Shown here: in pieces, positions 1-5,235 of the stretch
Position numbering within the stretch: position 1 is the first letter of the stretch
Layout of the letters: each line of letters starts with the position of its first letter
Assembly: GCA_947475645.1 (NCBI GenBank)
Contig: CANJNU010000097.1
Location: 1-5,235, forward strand
DNA: 5,235 bases
Reading direction: 5' to 3'
From: Bacteriovoracaceae bacterium
GTDB taxonomy: Bacteria; Bdellovibrionota; UBA1018
Program-made: the position numbers and the translations under genes
Notes under the pieces: model-generated
What the model was told of the DNA's origin: nothing
Seen by the model: the letters and a program-made list of their open reading frames with translations, nothing else
The model's database searches: none

Positions 1-441
1 AAAAGCGACCGCAATAAAGTTCAACATGATTGTATTGATTACTTCATGACCGCCCCGCGAGACCCTTAACCACCCCGGAATCCAACCCCAAGCAGCGCCG
101 GCGAAAAACGCCGCTGCGGCCCCCAACAGAGGAGCCCAAGGCTGAGACAAATGCGGGAAACAAGCACCTACTGTTGCGGCAGCAAGTGCCCCCAGAGTAA
201 GCTGCCCTTCAGCACCAATATTAAAAAGGCCCGCATGAAAGGCAATCGAAACCGACAATCCCGTTAGAATCAAAGGAGTGGTGTAGAACAGGGTCATTCC
301 AATGTCGTAAGGACTTCCAAATGCACTCTTGATGAGAACCAGAAGGACATGAAGAGGACTCTCGCCCGCCGCAGCCGTTACAGCCAACCCCATAGCTAAA
401 CCCACCAGCACCGCGAGGAAAGGTTTGAAAATCGATTTCAT
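1..441 (-). CDS. BMP-type ABC uptake transporter permease, N-terminal part (runs off the left edge)
   Basis: Inner-membrane permease subunit of a nucleoside-type (BMP/PnrA-associated) ABC importer; it forms the translocation path driven by the ATPase encoded just upstream. Seen: 147 residues in frame from ATG at 441 to the window edge with no stop. Hydrophobic segments lie at about residues 7-25, 50-70, 81-95 and 103-125. The family hallmark FNIGAEGQ is at 73-80, and a conserved-looking GGHEVINTIMLNFIA stretch at 130-144 matches the EV(I/V)xTxMLN signature of these permeases. The ATG overlaps the ATPase stop codon as ATGA (438-441), which fixes the start and implies translational coupling. 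Known: such permeases are usually about 350 residues and paired with a second, related permease; both the missing C-terminus and the partner are expected to the left. The exact substrate cannot be read from this part. Confidence 0.93.
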   Translation of the reverse strand, partial: MKSIFKPFLAVLVGLAMGLAVTAAAGESPLHVLLVLIKSAFGSPYDIGMTLFYTTPLILTGLSVSIAFHAGLFNIGAEGQLTLGALAAATVGACFPHLSQPWAPLLGAAAAFFAGAAWGWIPGWLRVSRGGHEVINTIMLNFIAVAF

Positions 442-2060
442 GCCTGCATCCCGTCTGGCTTTGATCCACCGCCCATATCAAGACCCAAGCGGTCCTGAGT
501 GACTTCGCCGCGTTTATATTCAGCAACAATTCGCCCAGAAAAGAAGACCAAGATTCGATCAGACAAAGTAAGAATCTCATCGAGTTCTGATGAAACCAGC
601 AAAACAGCAGCGCCCTGGTTTCGTGCGTCGAAGATTCGCCGATGAATGGACTCGATTGCTCCAATATCCACACCTCGAGTAGGCTGTGCTGCCAAGATAA
701 AGCGAGGATCTCGCTCAAACTCACGCGCAAAAATCAGCTTCTGCTGATTTCCGCCCGAAAGTTTTCCCGCTAAAGTAGAGGGATCGCGAGGTCGTACGTC
801 ATAGTTTTCAAGTGCCGAGGTTAACTTTCCCTCCAAAACGGTAGAATCAACCCAACCTCTGCGCTGAAATGGAGCGCGACGCTGAAGCCCTAATAGAAAA
901 TTCTCACGAAGGTCTTGCTGAAGGAGTAGACCCTCAGAAAGTCGATCCTCTGGAACAATCGCTGAAGGAAGTGATCGAATCTCACATACGGGTAGGATAC
1001 GCTTCGATTCTGTAGAAAAGATCTCTCGCCCGAGTAACTCGAGCCGTCCAAGTAATCGGCCGCGATAGATTTCTGGATACTGAATCAATCGCAAGAGTTC
1101 TGACTGTCCGTTTCCCTCAATTCCGGCGATTCCAACAATCTCTCCGGAGCGGACGTTAAATGAAACATCCGCAAGAATGCGTGTGCCTTCTCTTTTGCCA
1201 CGTAAAAGACTCACTTGATTCAATGAGACTACAGAAGGACCTAAAGTCGGTGCCGCGGGCGCCTCGACTGACAGCTGAACTTTTCGACCTACCATCCATG
1301 AGGCCAACTGATTCGGATCAGTAGCCCGCGTCTCTACGTCGCTCACGACTTTCCCCGCCCTGAAGACGGTCACGCGATCTGCGAGGTTCATTACCTCTTT
1401 GAGCTTGTGCGTAATAATGAGGATCGTTTTTCCTTGTCGAGACAGTATTTTTAAATTTGAAAAAAGCTCATCTGTTTCCTGAGGCGTCAAAACAGCTGTT
1501 GGCTCATCCAAAATAAGAACTTCGGCGTCTCGATAGAGAAGCTTAATAATTTCGATTCGCTGCTGAACTCCAACCGGCAATGATTCGATCGGAGCATCCC
1601 AGTCCACCTCAAAACGGAGCTTCTTCGCCAGCGCCTCAAGTCGAAGTCGCGCAGCCGAGAAATCGATCGGCCTTAAGCTTCGAGGTAAAAACGCCATTCG
1701 CCCCGAATCCGTGCCCAAAACTACATTTTCGAGCGCTGAATAGGGCCCTGCTAGCATGAAATGCTGATGAACCATTCCGATACCCGAGGCAAGTGCCTCG
1801 GCGGGACTCTTCCAAATTTTCCCGGAAATGCCCCACTTCCGCCCGCGCACCCAGATTTCTCCCTCGTCGGGACCATAGAGGCCGTACAGCATCTTCATCG
1901 CTGTCGATTTGCCAGCACCGTTCTCACCGATAATTGCATGAATAGAACCCGTCTCTACACAGAGACTCACTCCATCGTTCGCCAATAGTGATCCAAACTT
2001 CTTAGTGAGCCCCCGGAGCTCAACGGCCGGAGGGGAGGCCATGGCCTGAATCAATGTCAT
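438..2060 (-). CDS. BMP-type (nucleoside-class) ABC transporter, double ATP-binding protein
   Basis: Cytoplasmic ATPase that energises the importer; two nucleotide-binding domains are fused in one 540-residue chain, the usual length for this family (relatives include NupO and RnsB of nucleoside uptake systems). NBD1: Walker A GENGAGKST at 45-53, Q-loop Gln99 in MVHQHFML, a divergent signature LPVGVQQ at 161-167, and Walker B LILDEPTA with Asp185/Glu186. NBD2: a P-loop without lysine (GIEGNGQSE, about 315), a canonical LSGGNQQK signature (about 434), and Walker B replaced by AAQPTRGVD (about 457). These NBD2 changes are typical of the family rather than decay. Start chosen at ATG 2060, preceded by TAAGG in the end of the binding-protein gene 8 bp upstream; Met7 is a possible alternative. 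The stop overlaps the permease ATG. Confidence 0.95.
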   Translation of the reverse strand: MTLIQAMASPPAVELRGLTKKFGSLLANDGVSLCVETGSIHAIIGENGAGKSTAMKMLYGLYGPDEGEIWVRGRKWGISGKIWKSPAEALASGIGMVHQHFMLAGPYSALENVVLGTDSGRMAFLPRSLRPIDFSAARLRLEALAKKLRFEVDWDAPIESLPVGVQQRIEIIKLLYRDAEVLILDEPTAVLTPQETDELFSNLKILSRQGKTILIITHKLKEVMNLADRVTVFRAGKVVSDVETRATDPNQLASWMVGRKVQLSVEAPAAPTLGPSVVSLNQVSLLRGKREGTRILADVSFNVRSGEIVGIAGIEGNGQSELLRLIQYPEIYRGRLLGRLELLGREIFSTESKRILPVCEIRSLPSAIVPEDRLSEGLLLQQDLRENFLLGLQRRAPFQRRGWVDSTVLEGKLTSALENYDVRPRDPSTLAGKLSGGNQQKLIFAREFERDPRFILAAQPTRGVDIGAIESIHRRIFDARNQGAAVLLVSSELDEILTLSDRILVFFSGRIVAEYKRGEVTQDRLGLDMGGGSKPDGMQA

Positions 2061-2068
2061 GGGCTACC

Positions 2069-3100
2069 TTATTTCTTCGAGTAATAGTCGGGAACCTTAA
2101 TTTTTCCAGATACGATCTGCGCTTTTAGCTCGGATAGTTTCTTGCGCATCGAGACAGTCAGAATTTTTTCGTTATATTGATCAACCGAAAAGTCCACACC
2201 TTCATTTGCAAGTCCAAACCGCTTCACACCTGCAACGAATTTATTCTGAGACGCCTCTAAACACGTTTGATAAACTGCCTTGTCGACACGCTTCAACATG
2301 CTCGTCAGGATTCGGCCCGGCTTTACCCAGTTCTGATTAGAATCGACACCAATTGCGAACTTCTGGCGCTCTTCGGCTGCATCAAATACTCCCGAGGTCG
2401 AGGCGCCCGAGGGTGAGAAAATAACATCTACACCTGAATCAAATTGAGAAACAGCCAACTCTTTCGCTTTAGCTGGATTATTCCATGCATCGCCAGTGAT
2501 GCCGATAAAGTTCGAAGTTACTTTTACTGACGGGCTAATTTTCTTCGCGCCGGCGTCGAACCCAAGTTGAAAACGACGAATGAGTGGAATATCCATTCCA
2601 CCAATGAAGCCAATCTTGCCCGTTTGGGTGGCAAGCGCAGCCGCGGCTCCCATTAAATAGGACCCTTCATGCTCTTCAAATAGGAGTGAACTTACGTTGG
2701 GCGCATTAACTTCTGCATCAACAATTGCAAATAGTTGACGAGGAAACTGAGCCGCTACTTTTTTCAGCGCTTCTTTTTGAGTCACTCCGATAGATAAAAT
2801 TAAGTCAAAATCCTTCTGCGCGAACGCCCGAAGCATGGGCTCGAACGAGTTATCGTCGGTCGCTTCGACATATTTTAAGAACGCCTTCAGCTCACTCTTT
2901 GCTTGGGTAGAACCTTGAAAGGCGGCCGAATTGAACGACTTGTCGTCTTTTCCTCCTTTATCAAGAACGAGGGCGATGCGAAACTCCCTGGCTTCCGCGA
3001 AGGAGGTGCTCACGCCCTCGGCCAATACCAGAATTGCCAGAATGAATGCTCCGGCCGCTAAGATCTTTGCATTTCGAACCCATCGCTGTTGTTTGAGCAT
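2069..3100 (-). CDS. BMP/PnrA-family periplasmic substrate-binding protein
   Basis: Captures the substrate, probably a nucleoside, and delivers it to the ABC importer encoded downstream. Seen: 343 residues; basic N-terminus, hydrophobic core at about 13-27 and a plausible signal peptidase I site after AEA (35-37). Family motifs follow in order: a GGKDDKSFN ligand loop at 49-57, GGMDIPLIRRF at about 167, FSPSGASTSGVFDAA at about 230, then a GVDSNQNW and LTSMLKRVD region. There is no lipobox cysteine; the only Cys is far downstream, in QTCLEAS. Gram-positive and spirochaete relatives are commonly lipoproteins, so this one is inferred to be soluble periplasmic in a two-membrane cell. The first gene of the transporter set, 8 bp from the ATPase. 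The ATG at 3100 lacks a clear Shine-Dalgarno sequence and sits 6 nt after a candidate -10 box. The nucleoside specificity is inferred from family only. Confidence 0.94.
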   Translation of the reverse strand: MLKQQRWVRNAKILAAGAFILAILVLAEGVSTSFAEAREFRIALVLDKGGKDDKSFNSAAFQGSTQAKSELKAFLKYVEATDDNSFEPMLRAFAQKDFDLILSIGVTQKEALKKVAAQFPRQLFAIVDAEVNAPNVSSLLFEEHEGSYLMGAAAALATQTGKIGFIGGMDIPLIRRFQLGFDAGAKKISPSVKVTSNFIGITGDAWNNPAKAKELAVSQFDSGVDVIFSPSGASTSGVFDAAEERQKFAIGVDSNQNWVKPGRILTSMLKRVDKAVYQTCLEASQNKFVAGVKRFGLANEGVDFSVDQYNEKILTVSMRKKLSELKAQIVSGKIKVPDYYSKK

Positions 3101-3106
3101 AAAAAA

Positions 3107-3134
3107 ATTCTAACTCAAATCTATGCAATCGCAA
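3107..3134 (-). promoter_or_regulatory. candidate promoter of the transporter operon
   Basis: On the minus strand, TTGCGA (3129-3134; four of six matches to the -35 consensus) is followed after 16 bp by TAGAAT (3107-3112; five of six to the -10 consensus). The ATG of the binding-protein gene begins 6 nt further on, so transcription would start at or next to the start codon, giving a leaderless or nearly leaderless mRNA. This agrees with the missing Shine-Dalgarno sequence. The spacer contains the 7-mer TTGCATA (TATGCAA on the plus strand, 3122-3128) that also forms the palindrome at the regulator start. No terminator separates the regulator from this operon, so readthrough is also possible. 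Predicted from sequence alone. Confidence 0.4.
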
Positions 3135-4007
3135 TCAGATCAAAGGGCTGCGGCGAAATCTTTCTCCAAAAATTGTACAAACTGAATAGATCGTCTCTGG
3201 CGTTGAAGTTTCAGGGAGATTCACCAACTCACCCATCAACTCTTCAAGCCTGTCAATAATCAGACGGGCCTGAGACTCCGTCAATTCGCGGGTCACTAAA
3301 AGTCGACTTGCCCGCTTCAGCTGCAAATCCTCCTGAGAAATTCGACTCAATATTCCTTCGGCGTTATGCTTCCAATTTAAGTTGCGCAAGGGAAAAAAGT
3401 CTTCGTCATCAGGGAAGTAAAAGTTCTTCTTACTTGCACGAAAGCCTGACTCACTTTTTACGAGCACACCCAAATCATAAAGTTTTTTGAGCATTTCAAA
3501 AACTCGCGGCAAAGCGATACTTAATGCAGACGAGAGCTCCCTCGCCGAGATTGAATCGGGGGCAAAAGAATTAATATAGGTGAACACGTCTCGATAGGCG
3601 GGATCAGAACTGAAAAGTTTAAGATGCGCGCGATTAAACACGATCACCTCGTCCAAAGGAACTTGTGCAGTACCTGCACTTCGAGTCGCAGCCTCTGAGG
3701 CGTTCCGCCACTCTAACTCTAACTGAGCTCGCTCGGCACACTGATCGTCTGAAAGTTGAGACACGATCCACTCAAGTGACACCTCTGAAATCGACACTCC
3801 AATCGATTTACCCATTCGCAAGGCCTCTTCAAGGCTTGGTAATTGCGAGCCCGACTCGTAGCGCGAGTACTGCGCGTAGCTCATCTGAAGCCCCAGCTGA
3901 GACCAAAACTCACGCGCAGAGGCGAATCGGGACTCTCGGGACATTTTCAGGTACTTTCCCCACGATGAATACTTTTTAACGGGTTTAGCCATCTGGCGTG
4001 ATTGCAT
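3135..4007 (-). CDS. transcription regulator: XRE-type HTH, winged-helix-like middle, DUF4423/TIGR02147-like C-terminus
   Basis: Probable DNA-binding regulator of the adjoining transporter operon and of itself. Seen (numbering from ATG 4007): an XRE-like helix-turn-helix at about 18-75, ending in SRYESGSQLPSLEEALRMGKS with the usual R-E-x-G-x-x-P-S-L-E pattern. An acidic linker follows, then a winged-helix-like segment at about 135-192 (SARELSSALSIALPRVFEML, then a beta-like GVLVKSESGF). The helical C-terminus, about 210-290, ends in a TIYSVCTIFGERF strand resembling the end of DUF4423/TIGR02147 proteins. That family assignment is by pattern memory and moderate. No start has a good ribosome binding site: TTG at 4016, ATG at 4007 and ATG at 3992 (MAKPVKKY) are all possible. 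I prefer an ATG; 3992 would leave the palindromes outside the coding region. It ends 34 bp before the binding-protein gene. Confidence 0.85.
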   Translation of the reverse strand: MQSRQMAKPVKKYSSWGKYLKMSRESRFASAREFWSQLGLQMSYAQYSRYESGSQLPSLEEALRMGKSIGVSISEVSLEWIVSQLSDDQCAERAQLELEWRNASEAATRSAGTAQVPLDEVIVFNRAHLKLFSSDPAYRDVFTYINSFAPDSISARELSSALSIALPRVFEMLKKLYDLGVLVKSESGFRASKKNFYFPDDEDFFPLRNLNWKHNAEGILSRISQEDLQLKRASRLLVTRELTESQARLIIDRLEELMGELVNLPETSTPETIYSVCTIFGERFRRSPLI

Positions 4008-4024
4008 ATTATGCAACTAGTTGC
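4002..4024. promoter_or_regulatory. overlapping palindromes, candidate operator of the divergent regulators
   Basis: Two dyads share bases. TTGCATA-T-TATGCAA (4002-4016) is a perfect 7-bp inverted repeat around one base, and GCAACTAGTTGC (4013-4024) is a perfect 12-bp palindrome. A further TTGC lies at 4040-4043. The site covers the 5' end of the XRE-type regulator gene and a candidate -10 box for it (CATAAT, minus strand, 4008-4013), which suits autorepression. Which protein binds here, the XRE-type regulator or the divergent Fis-type HTH protein, cannot be told from sequence. Confidence 0.5.
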
Positions 4025-4036
4025 TAAATCAATGAA
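4008..4036 (-). promoter_or_regulatory. weak candidate promoter of the XRE-type regulator gene
   Basis: On the minus strand, CATAAT (4008-4013; five of six matches to the -10 consensus) lies 17 bp downstream of TTCATT (4031-4036; three of six to the -35 consensus). If used, transcription would begin between the ATG at 4007 and the ATG at 3992, making 3992 the translated start with a leader of under 10 nt. The -10 box sits inside the left palindrome. The -35 match is poor, so this is tentative. Confidence 0.25.
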
Positions 4037-4053
4037 AAATTGCAGATATCTTC

Positions 4054-4080
4054 TTGACAGCCAAACCCATCGTGAGTAAT
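4054..4080 (+). promoter_or_regulatory. candidate sigma-70-type promoter of the AAA+ regulator gene
   Basis: A perfect -35 consensus TTGACA (4054-4059) is followed after a short 15-bp spacer by AGTAAT (4075-4080; four of six to the -10 consensus, preceded by TG). Transcription would start around 4087, giving a leader of about 20 nt that carries the ribosome binding site. The spacer is shorter than the optimum of 17 bp, which suggests a weak or regulated promoter. No sigma-54 (-24/-12) promoter is seen in this 90-bp divergent region. Confidence 0.4.
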
Positions 4081-4089
4081 CACAACACC

Positions 4090-4096
4090 AAGAGGG
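4090..4096 (+). promoter_or_regulatory. ribosome binding site AAGAGGG deciding the AAA+ start
   Basis: A purine-rich AAGAGGG lies 10 bases before ATG 4107. An in-frame stop at 4077-4079 and no other start codon after it make 4107 the only reasonable start. This shows that the protein really lacks an N-terminal sensory domain, unless a frameshift or sequencing error is present. Confidence 0.6.
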
Positions 4097-4106
4097 CGTT
4101 CGAGTC

Positions 4107-4982
4107 ATGGTGCACTTCATTCCCCCCAGTCAGAGGCGAATCGCTATGATGGCGACTCAAGCCGATGCAGCCCCTGTTCTCATCTTTGGGAGCAGTGGCA
4201 CAGGAAAGGGTGCACTTTCCAGATGGATCCACTCGAACGGGCCCCGGGCCACCCTACCCTTTCAGGTAGCTCACCCGGCACTCCCCCTAGGCCCACAAAT
4301 AGCCGCTGCCCTCGGCGGCACCCTTTTAATTAACGAGATTGGGGAATACAGCCTTTCTGAACAGAAAGTGCTCCTGCGGTTCCTGAACACCAGAAGTATT
4401 CCCCACCCCCTTTCCCTCGTAGACACAGAAAACAGCACCCTCATGGTCGTTAATACGCGAATCATGTGCTCCACAAGCCAGGCCCTCGAAGGACGCGCCC
4501 AGAACAGCCTCTTCAACGCCGAGCTACTGCTGAAATTAAATGCATTCCGAATCGAAATGCCTCCTCTCGAACGCCGAACCGAGGAGTTCGAGGATATTGC
4601 CCACGGAATATTAGAAGAACTGACTCGATCACTGCATCAAGACGCAATTCGTTCATTCTCACCCGAAGCTCTGCGCAAGCTACGGGCGCATGACTGGCCA
4701 GGAAACTTGCGCGAGCTCAGAAATATTCTAAGAGTCGCCATCTCCCAATGCCAAGGCTCACGAATCGAAGCCGAACATATTCCCACACTCAGTCAACAAG
4801 ATCATGATCGAATGGATTTCAAAGCAACTCGCGATCAGTTCGAGAAGCTCTACATTCTTGAGCTCCTTCAAACTTTTGGATGGGAAATCGACAAGACTTG
4901 CGAAATGACCCGAATGAATCGCAGCACCCTTCTTGCCAAAATTGAACAATACGGAATTCAACGACCGGAAGCGATCTCGTAA
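4107..4982 (+). CDS. stand-alone, degenerate sigma-54-activator-like AAA+ protein with Fis-type HTH
   Basis: Probable cytoplasmic DNA-binding regulator of NtrC/PspF ancestry, 291 residues. Seen: the AAA+ domain starts almost at residue 1 (no receiver, GAF or PAS domain). Walker A is GSSGTGKG at 28-35, with Lys34 kept. Only 42 residues separate Lys34 from the Walker B position, against about 65 in NtrC, and the L1 segment with ELFGH and GAFTGA is gone. Walker B is GTLLINEIGE (71-80): Asp is Asn76, Glu77 is kept. The sensor I region is RIMCSTS (118-124) where RIIAATN is usual. Both arginine-finger positions are changed in FNAELLLKLN (Asn137, Lys143; normally FRxDLxxRL). Sensor II WPGNLREL (197-204) is intact. 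A Fis-type HTH occupies about 248-284 (LYILELLQTF, then MTRMNRSTLLAKIEQYGI). ATP binding is possible, but efficient hydrolysis and sigma-54 contact are unlikely. Inferred role: a repressor or sigma-70-acting regulator, as for GAFTGA-less relatives such as TyrR. It is divergent from the XRE-type regulator. Confidence 0.9.
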   Translation: MVHFIPPSQRRIAMMATQADAAPVLIFGSSGTGKGALSRWIHSNGPRATLPFQVAHPALPLGPQIAAALGGTLLINEIGEYSLSEQKVLLRFLNTRSIPHPLSLVDTENSTLMVVNTRIMCSTSQALEGRAQNSLFNAELLLKLNAFRIEMPPLERRTEEFEDIAHGILEELTRSLHQDAIRSFSPEALRKLRAHDWPGNLRELRNILRVAISQCQGSRIEAEHIPTLSQQDHDRMDFKATRDQFEKLYILELLQTFGWEIDKTCEMTRMNRSTLLAKIEQYGIQRPEAIS

Positions 4983-5235
4983 CCGAGTTTCTTCACTCTT
5001 TTTAAGTCAGATGACGCGATTAGAAATCGAAGGTCGGCTTTTCCACGATTTCCACACACCTGAGCCTGCACAGGCGCGCGAATACGACTCTCTGAATAAG
5101 TTACTTTCGCACGAGAAAGTTCGACTTTAGCCTCATCCATACGCTGCGACGCGCTGACTTCGCATTGGACAATGAGAACCTTCTTCACTATCCAAAGCTG
5201 GGGCTTCGCCAAACCCAAGAGTAGTACGGAAAGTA
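4958..5235 (-). CDS. probable small exported protein of unknown function, 5' end beyond the right edge
   Basis: An open minus-strand frame enters from the right edge and stops at TGA 4958-4960. The part in the window reads as a hydrophobic LSVLLLGLA, which could be the end of a signal peptide with cleavage after that Ala, then about 80 polar residues with two cysteines (VQCEVSA and AQVCGNRG) and a basic end. Support for coding: a hydrophobic-then-polar layout, about a third of codons beginning with G, and a continuous frame to the edge. A mid-protein stretch with RIRAPV recalls HlyD-type adaptor proteins, but the rest does not fit, so I assign no family. It overlaps the 3' end of the AAA+ gene convergently by 25 bp. 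If the start were internal, TTG 5218 or ATG 5138 would be candidates. The true start is probably outside the window. Confidence 0.45.
   Translation of the reverse strand, partial: LSVLLLGLAKPQLWIVKKVLIVQCEVSASQRMDEAKVELSRAKVTYSESRIRAPVQAQVCGNRGKADLRFLIASSDLKRVKKLGYEIASGR

Noticed and set aside
600..720. Loss of the ATPase motifs in the second domain of the ABC protein as a sign of a broken gene
   Set aside because: GNGQSE and AAQPTRGVD in the second domain are normal for BMP-type double ATPases.
3101..3134. Purine riboswitch in front of the nucleoside-type transporter
   Set aside because: Only 34 bp are available and there is no stem-loop structure; the candidate promoter would leave no leader.
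3994..4007. TGGC...TTGC resembling a sigma-54 -24/-12 promoter before the AAA+ gene
   Set aside because: The TTGC begins 8 bases after the start of TGGC, where a sigma-54 promoter needs 11. It is also more than 95 bp from the start codon and part of the palindrome.
4107..4340. Frameshift or internal deletion as an accident in the AAA+ gene
   Set aside because: The frame is continuous, the joining residues keep a plausible helix before GGTLLINE, and the arginine-finger and Walker B substitutions are point changes in other places. This fits long-term divergence better than a recent lesion.
4985..5003. GAGT...ACTC hairpin followed by five T as a terminator for the AAA+ gene
   Set aside because: A 4-bp stem half made of A-T pairs is too weak to call. 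A longer alternative stem (CTCG/CGAG, 4976-4987) is also only 4 bp and has an interrupted T-run.
5011..5130. 39-residue plus-strand reading frame (MTRLEIEGRL...)
   Set aside because: It has no ribosome binding site and no recognisable features, and it lies antisense to the better-supported minus-strand frame.
4985..5190. HlyD-type membrane-fusion protein fragment, from the RIRAPV stretch
   Set aside because: The expected flanking coiled coil and the beta-barrel sequence after the motif are absent; likely a chance local resemblance.
5172..5235. Plus-strand frame MRTFFTIQSW... running off the right edge as the start of a gene
   Set aside because: There is no properly spaced ribosome binding site, it is too short to judge, and the opposite strand reads more convincingly.

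Overview
The window looks like chromosomal DNA from a Gram-negative bacterium of roughly balanced base composition. I lean towards the Bdellovibrionota/Oligoflexia. The reasons are a regulator resembling the TIGR02147/DUF4423 group, which I associate with such genomes, a non-lipidated periplasmic binding protein with a signal-peptidase-I-type leader, and generally weak Shine-Dalgarno sequences. This placement is inference; there is no rRNA or phylogenetic marker here.

The left three-fifths (1-3100, minus strand) is most of a BMP-type ABC uptake operon: substrate-binding protein (2069-3100), double-domain ATPase (438-2060) and the N-terminal 147 residues of a permease (1-441) that runs off the left edge. 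The genes are 8 bp apart and then overlap by 4 bp (ATGA), so they are almost certainly co-transcribed and translationally coupled. Characterised relatives import nucleosides. A second permease normally completes the set and would be expected just beyond position 1.

Immediately upstream on the same strand (3135 to about 4007) is a transcription regulator with an N-terminal XRE-type helix-turn-helix, a middle winged-helix-like part and a DUF4423-like C-terminus. Only 34 bp separate it from the binding protein, so it is a good candidate controller of the uptake operon. Its start region carries two overlapping palindromes built from TTGC/GCAA half-sites. One arm (TATGCAA) recurs in the candidate promoter of the binding-protein gene.

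Divergently transcribed (4107-4982, plus strand) is the most unusual gene: a stand-alone AAA+ protein of the sigma-54-activator (NtrC/PspF) family with a Fis-type HTH. It has no sensory domain, no GAFTGA loop, a Walker B Asp-to-Asn change and neither arginine finger. It is unlikely to be a classical sigma-54 activator. Its 3' end overlaps convergently, by 25 bp, a probable partial minus-strand gene for a small exported protein that continues past the right edge (4958-5235).

There is no stretch over 300 bases without a likely gene, and I see no RNA gene, mobile element, CRISPR array or long repeat.
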